DNA of 54,893 nt, from NCBI GenBank assembly GCA_045536425.1, contig JAZSNN010000021.1, forward strand, positions 1 to 54,893, given 5' to 3'. Shown piece after piece: positions 7,465 through 16,830 of this stretch. The notes below the pieces were generated by a model. The model ran no database searches. It had not been told where the DNA came from and saw only the letters and a list, made by a program, of their open reading frames with translations. This stretch comes from UBA11540 sp045536425. Lineage in GTDB: Bacteria; Bacillota; Clostridia; Oscillospirales; Ruminococcaceae. The position numbers were made by a program, and so were the translations under genes. Within the stretch, counting starts at the first letter, position 1. The number at the start of each line of letters is the position of its first letter.

Positions 7465-8856
7465 TTATCTTTCGTTCAGAGGAATATAAGTAACATTTTT
7501 GACGACCGCTTTGTAAGCAGGACGAATGATCTTATTTCCTGTTGTAACTTCCTCAATTCTGTGAGCACACCAACCTGCCATTCTTGCAATAGCAAAAAGA
7601 GGAGTGTATACGTCAATCGGAATGTCAATCATCTTGTAAACCATACCGGAATACAGGTCTACGTTTGCACAGATATCCTGCGCTTTCACATTGCCACCCT
7701 TATGCTCGGCGATTATCTCGGGAGCAAGTCGCTCAACTGCATCAAGAAGCATAAACTCGTCATCAAATCCGCGCTTCTTAGCAAGGCTCATAGCGTTCTG
7801 TTTGATGATTACAGCTCTCGGATCGCTCTTCGTATAGACAGCATGACCCATACCGTATACCAGTCCCGACCTATCGCCCGCTTCCTTGTTGAGAAGCTTG
7901 TGCAGATAATCAGCAACCTCGCTATCGTTTTCAGGATGCTTTATATCACGCATCATATGTTCAAGCATTTCCATCGTCTTGATATTCGCGCCACCGTGCC
8001 TTGGACCCTTGAGGGATCCAATTCCCGCAGCAATAGCGGAATATGTATCCGTTCCCGACGAGGACAAAACGCGACAAGCAAAGGTTGAGTTGTTTCCTCC
8101 ACCGTGCTCAGCGTGAAGCATAAGGCAGATGTCGAGAAGTTTTGCTTCTTCCTCGGAAAAGCTTCTGTCATCTCTCAATGATGCAAGTATATGCTGTGCA
8201 GTACTATGATTTCTATCTATAGGATGGAAAATCATACTCTTATTGTCATATACACGCTTTTTAACCTGATATGCGTGTACCATAATAGTAGGCATACGTG
8301 CGATAAGTTCTATAGACTGTCTAATGAGATTTTCGATAGTAGTTTCCTCTGTGTTGTCATCATAGGAATACAGAGCCAATACGGAACGCGCCATCTTGTT
8401 CATAATATTAGGTGAAGGCGCTTTTATAATCATATCCTCGGAAAATCCTGCAGGGAGATCACGGCATTCAGCAATGAGATTTTTGAGAAGTGAAAGTTGT
8501 TCTGGAGTAGGTAACTTTCCAAACAGAAGAAGCCAAACGACCTCCTCAAATCCATATCTATCCTCTTTTATACAACCGTCTACTAGATTTCTAACGTCTA
8601 TTCCACGGTAGAAAAGCTGACCCTCGACACCGGACTTTTCTCCTTCGTCAAGGATGTATCCATGTACGTTACAGATTTGTGTAAGACCTGCAGTAACACC
8701 TGTTCCATCGGGATTTCTGAGTCCACGTTTTACATCGTATCTAGTGTAGTTTTCGGGCTTTATGTAGTTATATTTTTTAAATTCTTCACATAGTATTTTA
8801 ATGTCGTTTCTGCCTTTTTCGGACATACTAAAGCTTGTGCGTGAAATATTATCCAT
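7465..8856 (-). CDS. gltA: Citrate synthase
   Basis: This 463-aa enzyme condenses acetyl-CoA with oxaloacetate to citrate. The catalytic residues are recognisable: the first His in HAEHGGGNNSTF, the second in GPRHGGAN, and the Asp in ANVDLYSG. The protein is longer than the roughly 370-aa bacterial type by an N-terminal segment, as in other clostridial enzymes with extra N-terminal residues. It has a near-perfect sigma-A promoter and faces a shared terminator. Together with isocitrate dehydrogenase it would supply 2-oxoglutarate for amino-acid synthesis. A 2-methylcitrate synthase activity cannot be fully excluded, but no prp genes are nearby. Confidence 0.95.
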   Translation of the reverse strand: MDNISRTSFSMSEKGRNDIKILCEEFKKYNYIKPENYTRYDVKRGLRNPDGTGVTAGLTQICNVHGYILDEGEKSGVEGQLFYRGIDVRNLVDGCIKEDRYGFEEVVWLLLFGKLPTPEQLSLLKNLIAECRDLPAGFSEDMIIKAPSPNIMNKMARSVLALYSYDDNTEETTIENLIRQSIELIARMPTIMVHAYQVKKRVYDNKSMIFHPIDRNHSTAQHILASLRDDRSFSEEEAKLLDICLMLHAEHGGGNNSTFACRVLSSSGTDTYSAIAAGIGSLKGPRHGGANIKTMEMLEHMMRDIKHPENDSEVADYLHKLLNKEAGDRSGLVYGMGHAVYTKSDPRAVIIKQNAMSLAKKRGFDDEFMLLDAVERLAPEIIAEHKGGNVKAQDICANVDLYSGMVYKMIDIPIDVYTPLFAIARMAGWCAHRIEEVTTGNKIIRPAYKAVVKNVTYIPLNER

Positions 8857-8892
8857 CTTGTTTCACCCCATATAAATATACACAATAGAGTT

Positions 8893-8921
8893 ATTATAAA
8901 TGATTTTCCATATGTTGTCAA
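8893..8921 (-). promoter_or_regulatory. Consensus sigma-A promoter of citrate synthase gene
   Basis: On the minus strand TTGACA (8921-8916), a 17-bp spacer and TATAAT (8898-8893) match the consensus at every position, with the gene start about 36 bp downstream. Confidence 0.9.
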
Positions 8922-9038
8922 GAAATTTGAAGGAGGCAAATTCAAATTATGTAAAAAATTCAGAAAATATGCGCAATTTCGCGCTTATTTCTACAAAAAA
9001 TGAAAGTATTGAAACAAAAGTTTCAAAAAGAGGGTAAA

Positions 9039-9956
9039 ATGAAGTCAGTTTTTTTAAGATTTGCTATTATTTTTTTGTGTGTTTCTATAGTCCCTTTGGG
9101 TTGTCTATGCAACGCATCGTTTTTAAATTCTAACAGCTTTACAATTCTCGACGTTTCCGAAAATAGAACAATAGTTCTCAGCGAAAAAGATTATCTAATT
9201 GGTGCGCTCTTTGCTCAAATAGATACAAACTACAGCATCGAAGCACTAAAAGCACAGGCAGTCGTCGCATATACAAACGCTTTGTTCGAAAAATCTAAAA
9301 ATACACACAAAGGCTACGACTTTGAAGTGGATATTTCTCGGGGAATTCTCTATATAGACGAAAATACTGCTAAACAAAAGCACAGAGACAACTATGAGAC
9401 GCTGTTAAAAAAGGTCGAGGAAGCCGTGGATTTTGTATACGGTAAAAGAATGACCTATAACTCAAAACCCGTTCTTCTCCCCTATTTTTCCAGCTGTAGC
9501 GGTATGACAGAAGACGCCTACACAGTATGGGGGCAGGAAATCGAATATCTGAAATCCGTAGAAAGTGCAGGCGACGTTTTAAATCCTAACTCAAAAACTA
9601 CATACAACTTTTCTATCGAAGAAGTGCAAAAATTCATACGCGAGAAATACAAAATAGAACTTTCAAAAGAGCTTGTACCTTCTTCAATTTCAATAAAAGC
9701 TAGAAACCAAGTTGGTACCGTCACCGAATGTGGCATAGGAAGTTTAACCTTGACAGGACAAGATTTACGTTCGTTACTCAGTTTATGTAGTTCAAATTTT
9801 GACATAGCCTATGATAATGATACTATAACCATAGTATGCTATGGCAATGGACACTACGTAGGGATGAGTCAATACGGTGCTGATTTTATGGCGCGCCAAG
9901 GCAGCTCTTACGTTGATATCCTAACTCATTACTACACAGGTATTGAAATAACGTAA
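9039..9956 (+). CDS. spoIID: SpoIID/LytB-domain protein
   Basis: This secreted or membrane-tethered protein (about 305 aa) has an N-terminal hydrophobic signal segment and a SpoIID domain. The conserved YSIEALKAQAVVAYTNAL contains the glutamate that acts in the lytic transglycosylase reaction of SpoIID. The middle (YFSSCSGMTEDAYTVWG) and the C-terminal GHYVGMSQYGA motif are also typical. SpoIID cuts peptidoglycan during spore engulfment, so the gene suggests a sporulating lineage, although SpoIID-domain proteins also occur without sporulation. The start was set at the second ATG because AGAGGG precedes it; the ATG at 9000 has no ribosome site. It is a single gene, and its partners SpoIIM and SpoIIP are not in the window. 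Confidence 0.85.
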   Translation: MKSVFLRFAIIFLCVSIVPLGCLCNASFLNSNSFTILDVSENRTIVLSEKDYLIGALFAQIDTNYSIEALKAQAVVAYTNALFEKSKNTHKGYDFEVDISRGILYIDENTAKQKHRDNYETLLKKVEEAVDFVYGKRMTYNSKPVLLPYFSSCSGMTEDAYTVWGQEIEYLKSVESAGDVLNPNSKTTYNFSIEEVQKFIREKYKIELSKELVPSSISIKARNQVGTVTECGIGSLTLTGQDLRSLLSLCSSNFDIAYDNDTITIVCYGNGHYVGMSQYGADFMARQGSSYVDILTHYYTGIEIT

Positions 9957-9990
9957 AAAACACACCGCGAAAAACCTCGCGGTGTGTTTT
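9957..9990. terminator. Bidirectional terminator
   Basis: A 14-bp perfect stem (9957-9970 with 9977-9990) flanked by A and T runs starts directly after the spoIID stop and ends directly before the nudix stop on the other strand. Confidence 0.9.
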
Positions 9991-10446
9991 TTACTTGTTT
10001 TCTTGATTCCATTCTTGTCCATCAAACCAATGGTAATTTTCAGAAAGACTCTCTGAGGAAAATACATCATACATAGTGTCAAAGCCTTCGGCAAGAGTGT
10101 AGTTTTTAAGGTCATCTTTATCAACCCAAAACACTTTCCCTTCCGAAGAAGACCTAATTTCTCCTTTGAATGTGCTCGTTTTGAAAAACAAAACTATATA
10201 TCTATATTCTCCGTTTCGATGAGTCCACTGCTTTACCCCGCAGAGTTTGACATTGTCGATTTCAAGACCGGTTTCCTCTTTTACCTCTCTTATTACAGAA
10301 TCAACAAAAGATTCTTCTTTCTCAACGTGACCGCCAGGAAAGGTAACTCCCGCCCAACTGGGATCATTTTTATCTTGAACGAGGATCTTATTGCCATTCT
10401 CTATCATACACATATTGGTTAGTATGCACTTTTCTTCTCTCGCCAC
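9991..10446 (-). CDS. Nudix hydrolase (MutT/8-oxo-dGTP type)
   Basis: This 151-aa cytoplasmic hydrolase carries a full Nudix box, GGHVEKEESFVDSVIREVKEETGLEI in outline, with the catalytic REVKEE core intact. The family cleaves nucleoside diphosphates linked to other groups. The N-terminal part and size resemble MutT-like 8-oxo-dGTP diphosphatases, but the substrate is inferred. The start is GTG, with AGAGGT seven bases upstream. It is the last gene of the long run that begins at pyrH and lies 11 bp after ruvX. Confidence 0.85.
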   Translation of the reverse strand: MAREEKCILTNMCMIENGNKILVQDKNDPSWAGVTFPGGHVEKEESFVDSVIREVKEETGLEIDNVKLCGVKQWTHRNGEYRYIVLFFKTSTFKGEIRSSSEGKVFWVDKDDLKNYTLAEGFDTMYDVFSSESLSENYHWFDGQEWNQENK

Positions 10447-10457
10447 AATTATACCTC

Positions 10458-10877
10458 TTATTTATGGTTTTTTCTATACTCGAGATAACTCTCCAGTATA
10501 ACGGTAGCGGCAACAGCGTCTACAACATTCTTGCGCTTTTTGCCTCTTGTGTCGGTCATATTGAGTATATTGTGAGCGGTAACGGTAGTTGCCCTTTCAT
10601 CCCATAACTTTACGGGCACGTCTACTAGATTTTGAAGATTCTCTGCAAACCCTTCGCAAAGCTGTGCTCTGGGTCCGAGAGTTCCGTTCATATTTATCGG
10701 ATGTCCGACAATAATTTCAGAAACGTCATATTCTTTTGCCGCTATAGCAACCTTCTGAGTAACACTTTCGATATTTGTATCGTGTATTACACCTACGGGT
10801 GAAGCAAGAAATTCAGTTCGGTCACATACAGCAAGACCCGTTCTCGCATCACCAAGATCAACTGCCATTATCTTCAT
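10458..10877 (-). CDS. ruvX: Holliday junction resolvase-like protein RuvX (YqgF)
   Basis: This 139-aa protein has the RNase H-like fold of the YqgF/RuvX family. It begins with the metal-binding strand MAVDLGDARTGLAV, followed by VGHPINMNGTLGPRAQ and the final acidic VDAVAATVILESYL. Family members act in pre-16S rRNA 5'-end maturation and are predicted to resolve Holliday junctions. It lies 9 bp downstream of pyrR, within the pyrH-to-nudix run. Confidence 0.93.
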   Translation of the reverse strand: MKIMAVDLGDARTGLAVCDRTEFLASPVGVIHDTNIESVTQKVAIAAKEYDVSEIIVGHPINMNGTLGPRAQLCEGFAENLQNLVDVPVKLWDERATTVTAHNILNMTDTRGKKRKNVVDAVAATVILESYLEYRKNHK

Positions 10878-10886
10878 ATAGTCACC

Positions 10887-11414
10887 TTATTCTCCAAAAA
10901 TGATTACTCTTTCAACCTGTCCGCCATCGTCAAAGCAAACTCGAACTATCTCGTCGCTTGAAGTAGGTAGATTTTTTCCGACATAGTCTGCTCTGATTGG
11001 AAGCTCACGATGTCCTCTGTCAATTAGTACAGCAAGCTGTATATTACACGGTCTTCCGCGCTTCATAATGGCGTCTATAGCCGCCCGTGTGCTTCTTCCG
11101 GTATAAATTACATCATCGACAAGAACAATCTTTTTATCAGTAACGTCGAAAGGAATGTTAGTTTTATCCTCGTTTGTTGTTGCCTTCTTGTCATCACGGA
11201 AAAAGCTAATATCTAGTGTTCCGACCTCTATATCCTTACCCTCTACCTCTTTTATTTTTCTCGCAAGAGATTCTGCAATATAGGCTCCTTTTGACAATAT
11301 GCCGATTATGCAGAGGTTTTCTATACCCTTGTTTTTCTCAAGAATCTCATAAGAAATTCGAGCCATTGCTCTTGCTGCCGCCTTTGAATCCAGAATTTCC
11401 GCCTTTTCTCTCAC
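10887..11414 (-). CDS. pyrR: PyrR: pyrimidine regulator / uracil phosphoribosyltransferase
   Basis: This 175-aa protein is a PyrR family member, with the PRPP-binding loop VLVDDVIYTGRSTRAA and the flexible-loop region LDISFFRDD. PyrR binds pyr mRNA in response to UMP to attenuate transcription of pyrimidine genes and also has uracil phosphoribosyltransferase activity. The GTG at 11414 was chosen because GGAGG lies seven bases upstream; a TTG at 11432 overlapping polC lacks a site. No pyr biosynthesis genes with PyrR attenuators are in the window apart from pyrH. Its place between polC and ruvX is unusual compared with the pyr operon position in Bacillus. Confidence 0.92.
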   Translation of the reverse strand: MREKAEILDSKAAARAMARISYEILEKNKGIENLCIIGILSKGAYIAESLARKIKEVEGKDIEVGTLDISFFRDDKKATTNEDKTNIPFDVTDKKIVLVDDVIYTGRSTRAAIDAIMKRGRPCNIQLAVLIDRGHRELPIRADYVGKNLPTSSDEIVRVCFDDGGQVERVIIFGE

Positions 11415-11428
11415 AAGAACTCCTCCAA

Positions 11429-14400
11429 TCAAAAGAAAGTCATTTGGCTCGTATCGGGAAGATTTGCAAACACGTTTGCCGAACGCAAAATCTCGATAAC
11501 AGACTTTGAAACACCTGACCGTGTTGCCACATCGTCCACAGAGATATATTCTTCGTCCACTTTACCCGCTTGTTCAAGGCTTATCGCCGCAGCTTCTCCA
11601 AGGCCCTTGAGCGATGTAAACGGCAAACGAATCTTTCCGTCCTCAATGGTGTATTTTGTAGCATTGGAATGATAAAGATCAACGGGCAAAAACTCAATCT
11701 TTCTGGAAAGAATTTCATTTACGATCTGCAGAATATTATACTGATCAGATTCTTTCTTTGAGCGCTCATTGCCCTTTGCTTTGAGTTCATACATTTTCTG
11801 TCTAACTGCATCTATTCCCTTTACTGCGCTTTCTGCGTCAAAGTCTTCACCGCGAACGGTTAGATATGCGGCGTAGTATTCAAGCGGTCTGTGAACCTTG
11901 TACCAGCCGAGACGTATAGCCGCAATAACGTATGCCGCAGCGTGCGCCTTCGGGAACATATATTTAATCTTTAGACAACTGTTTATGTACCACTCTTCAA
12001 CATTGTTGTCGCGCATCGCCTTATAATGTTCTTCGGTGAGCAGCTTGGAAGCCTTTCCCTTTCTCGTTATCTCCATTATTTTAAACGCCATAGACGGATC
12101 AAGACCCTTATAAATCAGTGTGGTCATAATACTGTCACGCGTTCCGATAACGTTAGAAATTGTGCAGGTTCCGCTTTTAATAAGATCCTGCGCGTTATTC
12201 AGCCAAACGTCAGTACCGTGCGAAAGTCCCGATATCTGTAAAAGGTCTGAAAAATTCTTTGGCTGAGAATCCATAAGCATCTGACGAACGAACGGTGTAC
12301 CCATTTCAGGCAGAGTGAGTGTTCCCGTTTCACAGTCGATCTCCTCCTCGGTTACGCCCAATTCTTTCGGTGATGTAAATAGGCTAATAACAGCGGGGTC
12401 GCTCATAGGTACACTGAGAACAGGGATTCCCGTCAAGTCCTCGATATGCTTGTACAAGGTGGGAACATCGTGTCCGAGTATATCGAGCTTGAGGATGGTA
12501 TCGTGAAGCGAATGGAAGTCGAAGTGTGTAGTTACTACTCCCGCCTCATCACTATCTGCAGGATGCTGAACGGGTGTAAAATCGTACACCTCATATTCAC
12601 GAGGCACAACAACCATTCCTCCGGGGTGCTGACCTGTAGTTCTCTTGACATCGGTACAACCTTTTGCAAGGCGCATTTCCTCTGCCTTATGAACAGTTTT
12701 GCCTGTTTCCTCAAGGTATTTTGCAACAAACCCAAAAGCAGTTTTCTCTGCTACTGTGGATATTGTACCCGCCTTGAACACGTGGGTAGAGCCGAACAGT
12801 TCTTCGGTGTATTTGTGCGCGTTCATCTGATATTCGCCCGAGAAGTTAAGGTCGATATCAGGCGCTTTATCTCCGTTAAATCCAAGGAAGGTTTCAAAAG
12901 GTATATCGTGTCCGTCGCGGGTATATTCGGTGCCACAATCAGGACAAGTTTTTGGAGGAAGATCAAATCCCGAGCCTACGCTACCGTCGGTTATAAACTC
13001 GCTTTTTTTACACTTAGGGCATACGTAGTGAGGTTTTAGTGGGTTTACCTCTGAAATACCCGCCATTATTGCTACGAAAGAAGAACCAACAGATCCTCGA
13101 GAACCAACCAAATATCCGTGTTCAACGCTGTCCCAAACGAGTTTTTGAGCAATGATATAAAGTACGGCAAAGCCGTGCTTTATGATAGATGTAAGTTCTC
13201 TTTCAAGTCGGTCGTGTACTATCTCAGGCAAGGGGTCACCGTATATTTCGTGCGCCTTTGCCCAAGTGATACGCTGAAGGTCCTCTTCCGCTCCCTCAAT
13301 GGTGGGTGTATATGTACCATCAGGAATCGGTTTGATAACCTCGATAGAATCCGCAATCGCGTTGGGGTTTGTAATTACTATTTCCCTAGCCTTTTCTTCT
13401 CCGAGATAGGAAAATTCCTCGAGCATCTCATCGGTTGTTTTGAAATACAAAGGAGCCTGCATTCCCGCATCCTTGTATCCTTGTCCGGCTTGCAGTATCT
13501 CTCTGTAAATCGCATCGTTCGGATTGAGAAAATGCACATCGCCCGTTGCAACTACGGGAATATTCAACTCTTCTCCAAGCTTTACGATTTTTCGATTATA
13601 CTCTTTGAGCACTTCGATATCGCTGACAAGATTCTCACGAAGCATAAATTCATTGTTGCCCAAGGGCTGAATTTCGAGAAAATCGTAGAACGAAGCAATT
13701 TCGCGCAGAGTTTCTAAGCTCTTACCCTCCATAACCGCACGATACAGCTCACCCTGTTCGCACGCACTACCAAGAATCAGTCCCTCGCGGTGTTTTACAA
13801 GCTCACTCATAACGGTAAGGGGCTTTTTATAGAAGTTTTCGGTATGAGCTTTAGAAACAAGCTTGTAGAGATTCTTTAGACCCGTTTGATTTTTGACAAG
13901 CATAATCATATGATAGGGTCTTTGTTTTTTGAAGCTTCCGCTTGTGAGCGCAGTATTTATGTTTTGGACGTCAAAAATATCGTGATCCTTTTTGAGCTCT
14001 TCTACCATCTTTGCAAATACACCAGCAAGGGCCTTTGCATCATCACTCGCTCTATGATGGTTGAAGGAATCAAGTTTGAGATGCTTTACAAGAGCATCAA
14101 GTGTATGCTTTTTGAGCTGTGGATACAGCGAACGTGCAAGTAGAAGTGTATCGACAAATGTAAAGTCAAACGCCTTTCCACATCTCGTTGCAGCCGCTTG
14201 GATAAATCCAGTATCGAATTGGGCATTATGAGCAACGAGTACAGTTCCGTTACAGAACTCATAAAAGCGCTCTAGAGCTTCGTCTATAAGCGGTGCTCCG
14301 CTTACCATATCATTGGTAATGCCCGTGAGATCAATAATGTGTGGAGGAATGGGCTTTTGCGGATTTACAAAGGTGTTAAACGTGTCGATTACTGTCAAGT

Positions 14401-15766
14401 CTTTTATCTTTACAGCACCAATCTCGGTAATGCGCTCGTTATTTGCATCAAGACCCGTTGTTTCGATATCAAAGACAACGATTTCTCCATCAAGGCTTAG
14501 ATTTTTACGTCCACTAACAACAGGGACCATATCATTTACATAATATGCCTCGACACCAAACAGAAGCTTGAAATCGTCGCCATTTTTGCGAATATCTGCC
14601 GCCGCAGCAGCTGCTTCGGGATATGCTTGCAGATTTCCGTGGTCGGTTATAGCTATCGCCTTGTGTCCCCATTTATGCGCTTGTTTAACCAAATCCTTGG
14701 CAGTAACAACAGCATCCATCGCAGACATCTTTGTGTGCGCGTGGAGTTCTACTCTTTTTTCTTCACTCAGGTCTTTTCTCGGTGTTTTATTGACAAAAGC
14801 TATGTCGTAGGGCTTTATATTGAGACACTTATCGTATGTATCATAACGCACCTCTCCCCTCACAACTATAGTTTTTCCAACAGTAAGTTGGTTGTACACG
14901 TCCGCCTTCGCCTTTTCGGCAATTACCTTAAGGGTGTTCGAACTAGTATAGTCGGTGAAATTTATTGTAAATATCGTCTTTGTTCCGTCGCGTGTATCGT
15001 GGGTGTCAAAGGAGAAAATATCACCCCAAACAACGACACTTTTCACCTCATCAACAATGTTAATGAGGGCAGTGGGCTTTTCTTTTATCGGCTTTCCCAG
15101 AACAACAACCATACTTTCGGGGTCAATGGGTGTGTTTGTGGTATCAAAAGCTACGGTTGTCTTTATCGGCTCGGGTTTTGCCACTTTTGCAGTATCGGTA
15201 TTAACTGGTTCGGGCTTTTTGACAACAGGCTCCTCTTTCGGAGCTTTTGCCATAATTTCCTCAAAAACATCTGACTTTTCTTCAACAGACAAAACGCCGT
15301 CAAATTCTATTTCTGGAGTTATTGAAAATCGTGCGTTTAAAAGTCTGGCGAGTGTACCCTTGAAATTGGAATGCTCCAGTATTTCATATCCGCCTCTTCT
15401 GAGTTGGATGTTGAGTTTATTATCATTTATGAGGAATTCATATCCCGCGCCATCTAAAAAGCCATTCACAACAGAACAACTGTGTTTTAGTTCTTCGATT
15501 ATTGATGGCATAACATAGGTGTTGAAAAGTTCGGGAGGATATGAGGCATCGATGGTAAAACTGTTTAGCTGGAGCTTGTCTGATACGAGCGTTTCGATTT
15601 TACACAGCAGACTATACTCTGCAAATTTCTCGAAAGAAACCGACAAAACAGCAGAGTTTGATTCTCTATATAATTTGATTCCCGTTATAAATCCGTCAGG
15701 AACCGTATTTATAACTTCATCTTGTATGTAATCGACAAGAAAGCTCTTAAAATTACTTTTTGACAT
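11429..15766 (-). CDS. polC: DNA polymerase III alpha subunit, PolC type
   Basis: At 1445 aa this is the Gram-positive replicative polymerase PolC. In order it has an N-terminal domain, an OB fold (about residues 235-325), a PHP domain starting with VELHAHTKMSAMDAVV (about 337), a DEDD 3'-5' exonuclease inserted in the PHP domain (VVFDIETTGLD, about 430), the polymerase core with the catalytic PDIDLNFSGEYQ (about 970), a zinc-type CPKC...CPDC pair just before it, and C-terminal helix-hairpin-helix sequence. The exonuclease acidic residues are intact, so proofreading is likely. It follows ispG closely and precedes pyrR. The linker around residues 170-220 is rich in Lys, Pro and Glu. Confidence 0.97.
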   Translation of the reverse strand: MSKSNFKSFLVDYIQDEVINTVPDGFITGIKLYRESNSAVLSVSFEKFAEYSLLCKIETLVSDKLQLNSFTIDASYPPELFNTYVMPSIIEELKHSCSVVNGFLDGAGYEFLINDNKLNIQLRRGGYEILEHSNFKGTLARLLNARFSITPEIEFDGVLSVEEKSDVFEEIMAKAPKEEPVVKKPEPVNTDTAKVAKPEPIKTTVAFDTTNTPIDPESMVVVLGKPIKEKPTALINIVDEVKSVVVWGDIFSFDTHDTRDGTKTIFTINFTDYTSSNTLKVIAEKAKADVYNQLTVGKTIVVRGEVRYDTYDKCLNIKPYDIAFVNKTPRKDLSEEKRVELHAHTKMSAMDAVVTAKDLVKQAHKWGHKAIAITDHGNLQAYPEAAAAAADIRKNGDDFKLLFGVEAYYVNDMVPVVSGRKNLSLDGEIVVFDIETTGLDANNERITEIGAVKIKDLTVIDTFNTFVNPQKPIPPHIIDLTGITNDMVSGAPLIDEALERFYEFCNGTVLVAHNAQFDTGFIQAAATRCGKAFDFTFVDTLLLARSLYPQLKKHTLDALVKHLKLDSFNHHRASDDAKALAGVFAKMVEELKKDHDIFDVQNINTALTSGSFKKQRPYHMIMLVKNQTGLKNLYKLVSKAHTENFYKKPLTVMSELVKHREGLILGSACEQGELYRAVMEGKSLETLREIASFYDFLEIQPLGNNEFMLRENLVSDIEVLKEYNRKIVKLGEELNIPVVATGDVHFLNPNDAIYREILQAGQGYKDAGMQAPLYFKTTDEMLEEFSYLGEEKAREIVITNPNAIADSIEVIKPIPDGTYTPTIEGAEEDLQRITWAKAHEIYGDPLPEIVHDRLERELTSIIKHGFAVLYIIAQKLVWDSVEHGYLVGSRGSVGSSFVAIMAGISEVNPLKPHYVCPKCKKSEFITDGSVGSGFDLPPKTCPDCGTEYTRDGHDIPFETFLGFNGDKAPDIDLNFSGEYQMNAHKYTEELFGSTHVFKAGTISTVAEKTAFGFVAKYLEETGKTVHKAEEMRLAKGCTDVKRTTGQHPGGMVVVPREYEVYDFTPVQHPADSDEAGVVTTHFDFHSLHDTILKLDILGHDVPTLYKHIEDLTGIPVLSVPMSDPAVISLFTSPKELGVTEEEIDCETGTLTLPEMGTPFVRQMLMDSQPKNFSDLLQISGLSHGTDVWLNNAQDLIKSGTCTISNVIGTRDSIMTTLIYKGLDPSMAFKIMEITRKGKASKLLTEEHYKAMRDNNVEEWYINSCLKIKYMFPKAHAAAYVIAAIRLGWYKVHRPLEYYAAYLTVRGEDFDAESAVKGIDAVRQKMYELKAKGNERSKKESDQYNILQIVNEILSRKIEFLPVDLYHSNATKYTIEDGKIRLPFTSLKGLGEAAAISLEQAGKVDEEYISVDDVATRSGVSKSVIEILRSANVFANLPDTSQMTFF

Positions 15767-15782
15767 TCCTAATCTCCAGACA

Positions 15783-16826
15783 TTACAGTTTTTCTACTTC
15801 TTCCAAAAGAGCGGATAAAATTTCATTTTCAGAAACCTTTCGCAAAATCTCGCCCTTTCTGAAAATGAGTCCGCAGCCATCTCCTCCTGCGACTCCGATA
15901 TCTGCTTCCTTTGCTTCGCCGGGTCCATTTACAACGCATCCCATTACAGCCACAGTTATATCCTTTTCGCAGTTTTCGAGGCTTCTCTCCACCTTGTTTG
16001 CAAGATCTATAAGGTTAATTTTCGTTCTTCCGCAGGTTGGACAAGAAACAATATTAACAGACGGTTTCCCAAGTCCTACGGATTTTAGTATACGTTTTGC
16101 GGCATAGATTTCTTCAACGGGGTCTGCAGTAAGCGAAACACGCATCGTGTCACCGATGCCGTCTAAGAGGAGAGCACCTAAACCGACAGAGGATTTGACA
16201 ATTCCCATATTATAGGTTCCCGCTTCGGTGACACCGATATGAAGCGGATAGTCGCATCGGCTATTCATAAGTCGGTATGCCTGTACCGTGCGCATAACGT
16301 CAGATGATTTTATCGAAACAACTATATCATTGAATTCAAATTTTTCAAGAAGATTTATGTGATACATCGCACTTTCAACAAGTGCTTCGGGTGTCGGAGA
16401 GCCATACTTTTCGAGGATGTGCTTTTCGAGCGAACCCGAATTCACGCCTATTCTTATCGGTATGTTCTTAGCTTTACACGCGTCAGCGACCATCTTTACA
16501 CGCGCATCCTCGCCAATATTTCCGGGGTTTATGCGTATCTTGTCAACACCTGCATCGACACACGCAAGCGCTATTCTATAGTCAAAGTGTATATCTGCAA
16601 CAACTGGAATGTTTACAGCATCTTTAAGCGCAGAAATCACACCAACCGCAGCCATATCGGGAACTGCAGTTCTTATTATCTCGCATCCCGCCTTTTCGAG
16701 CATTTGCGCTTGTTTTACACATGCAGTATGATCGTGAGGGTCGGTATTGAGCATAGACTGTATGGCTACGGGGTTTCCGGCGCCAATAGAGATATTTCCA
16801 ATTTTAACTTCGCGTGTTTTATTCAT
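15783..16826 (-). CDS. ispG: 4-hydroxy-3-methylbut-2-enyl diphosphate synthase
   Basis: This enzyme (347 aa) of the MEP isoprenoid pathway makes HMBPP from MEcPP with a [4Fe-4S] cluster. The cluster ligands are in CPTCGRTKINL and CVVNGPGEAKEADIGVAGG, both intact. The N-terminus TREVKIGNISIGAGNPVAIQSM is typical, so the start was placed at the ATG at 16826; a longer frame to 16871 overlaps rseP and lacks a good site. The gene starts 4 bp after the rseP stop. Dxr and IspH, two other steps of the pathway, are also in the window. Confidence 0.97.
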   Translation of the reverse strand: MNKTREVKIGNISIGAGNPVAIQSMLNTDPHDHTACVKQAQMLEKAGCEIIRTAVPDMAAVGVISALKDAVNIPVVADIHFDYRIALACVDAGVDKIRINPGNIGEDARVKMVADACKAKNIPIRIGVNSGSLEKHILEKYGSPTPEALVESAMYHINLLEKFEFNDIVVSIKSSDVMRTVQAYRLMNSRCDYPLHIGVTEAGTYNMGIVKSSVGLGALLLDGIGDTMRVSLTADPVEEIYAAKRILKSVGLGKPSVNIVSCPTCGRTKINLIDLANKVERSLENCEKDITVAVMGCVVNGPGEAKEADIGVAGGDGCGLIFRKGEILRKVSENEILSALLEEVEKL

Positions 16827-16830
16827 TTTA

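Noticed and set aside
12446..14143. Several frames of 85-199 aa opposite polC
   Set aside because: They are shadows of PolC, without starts or domains.
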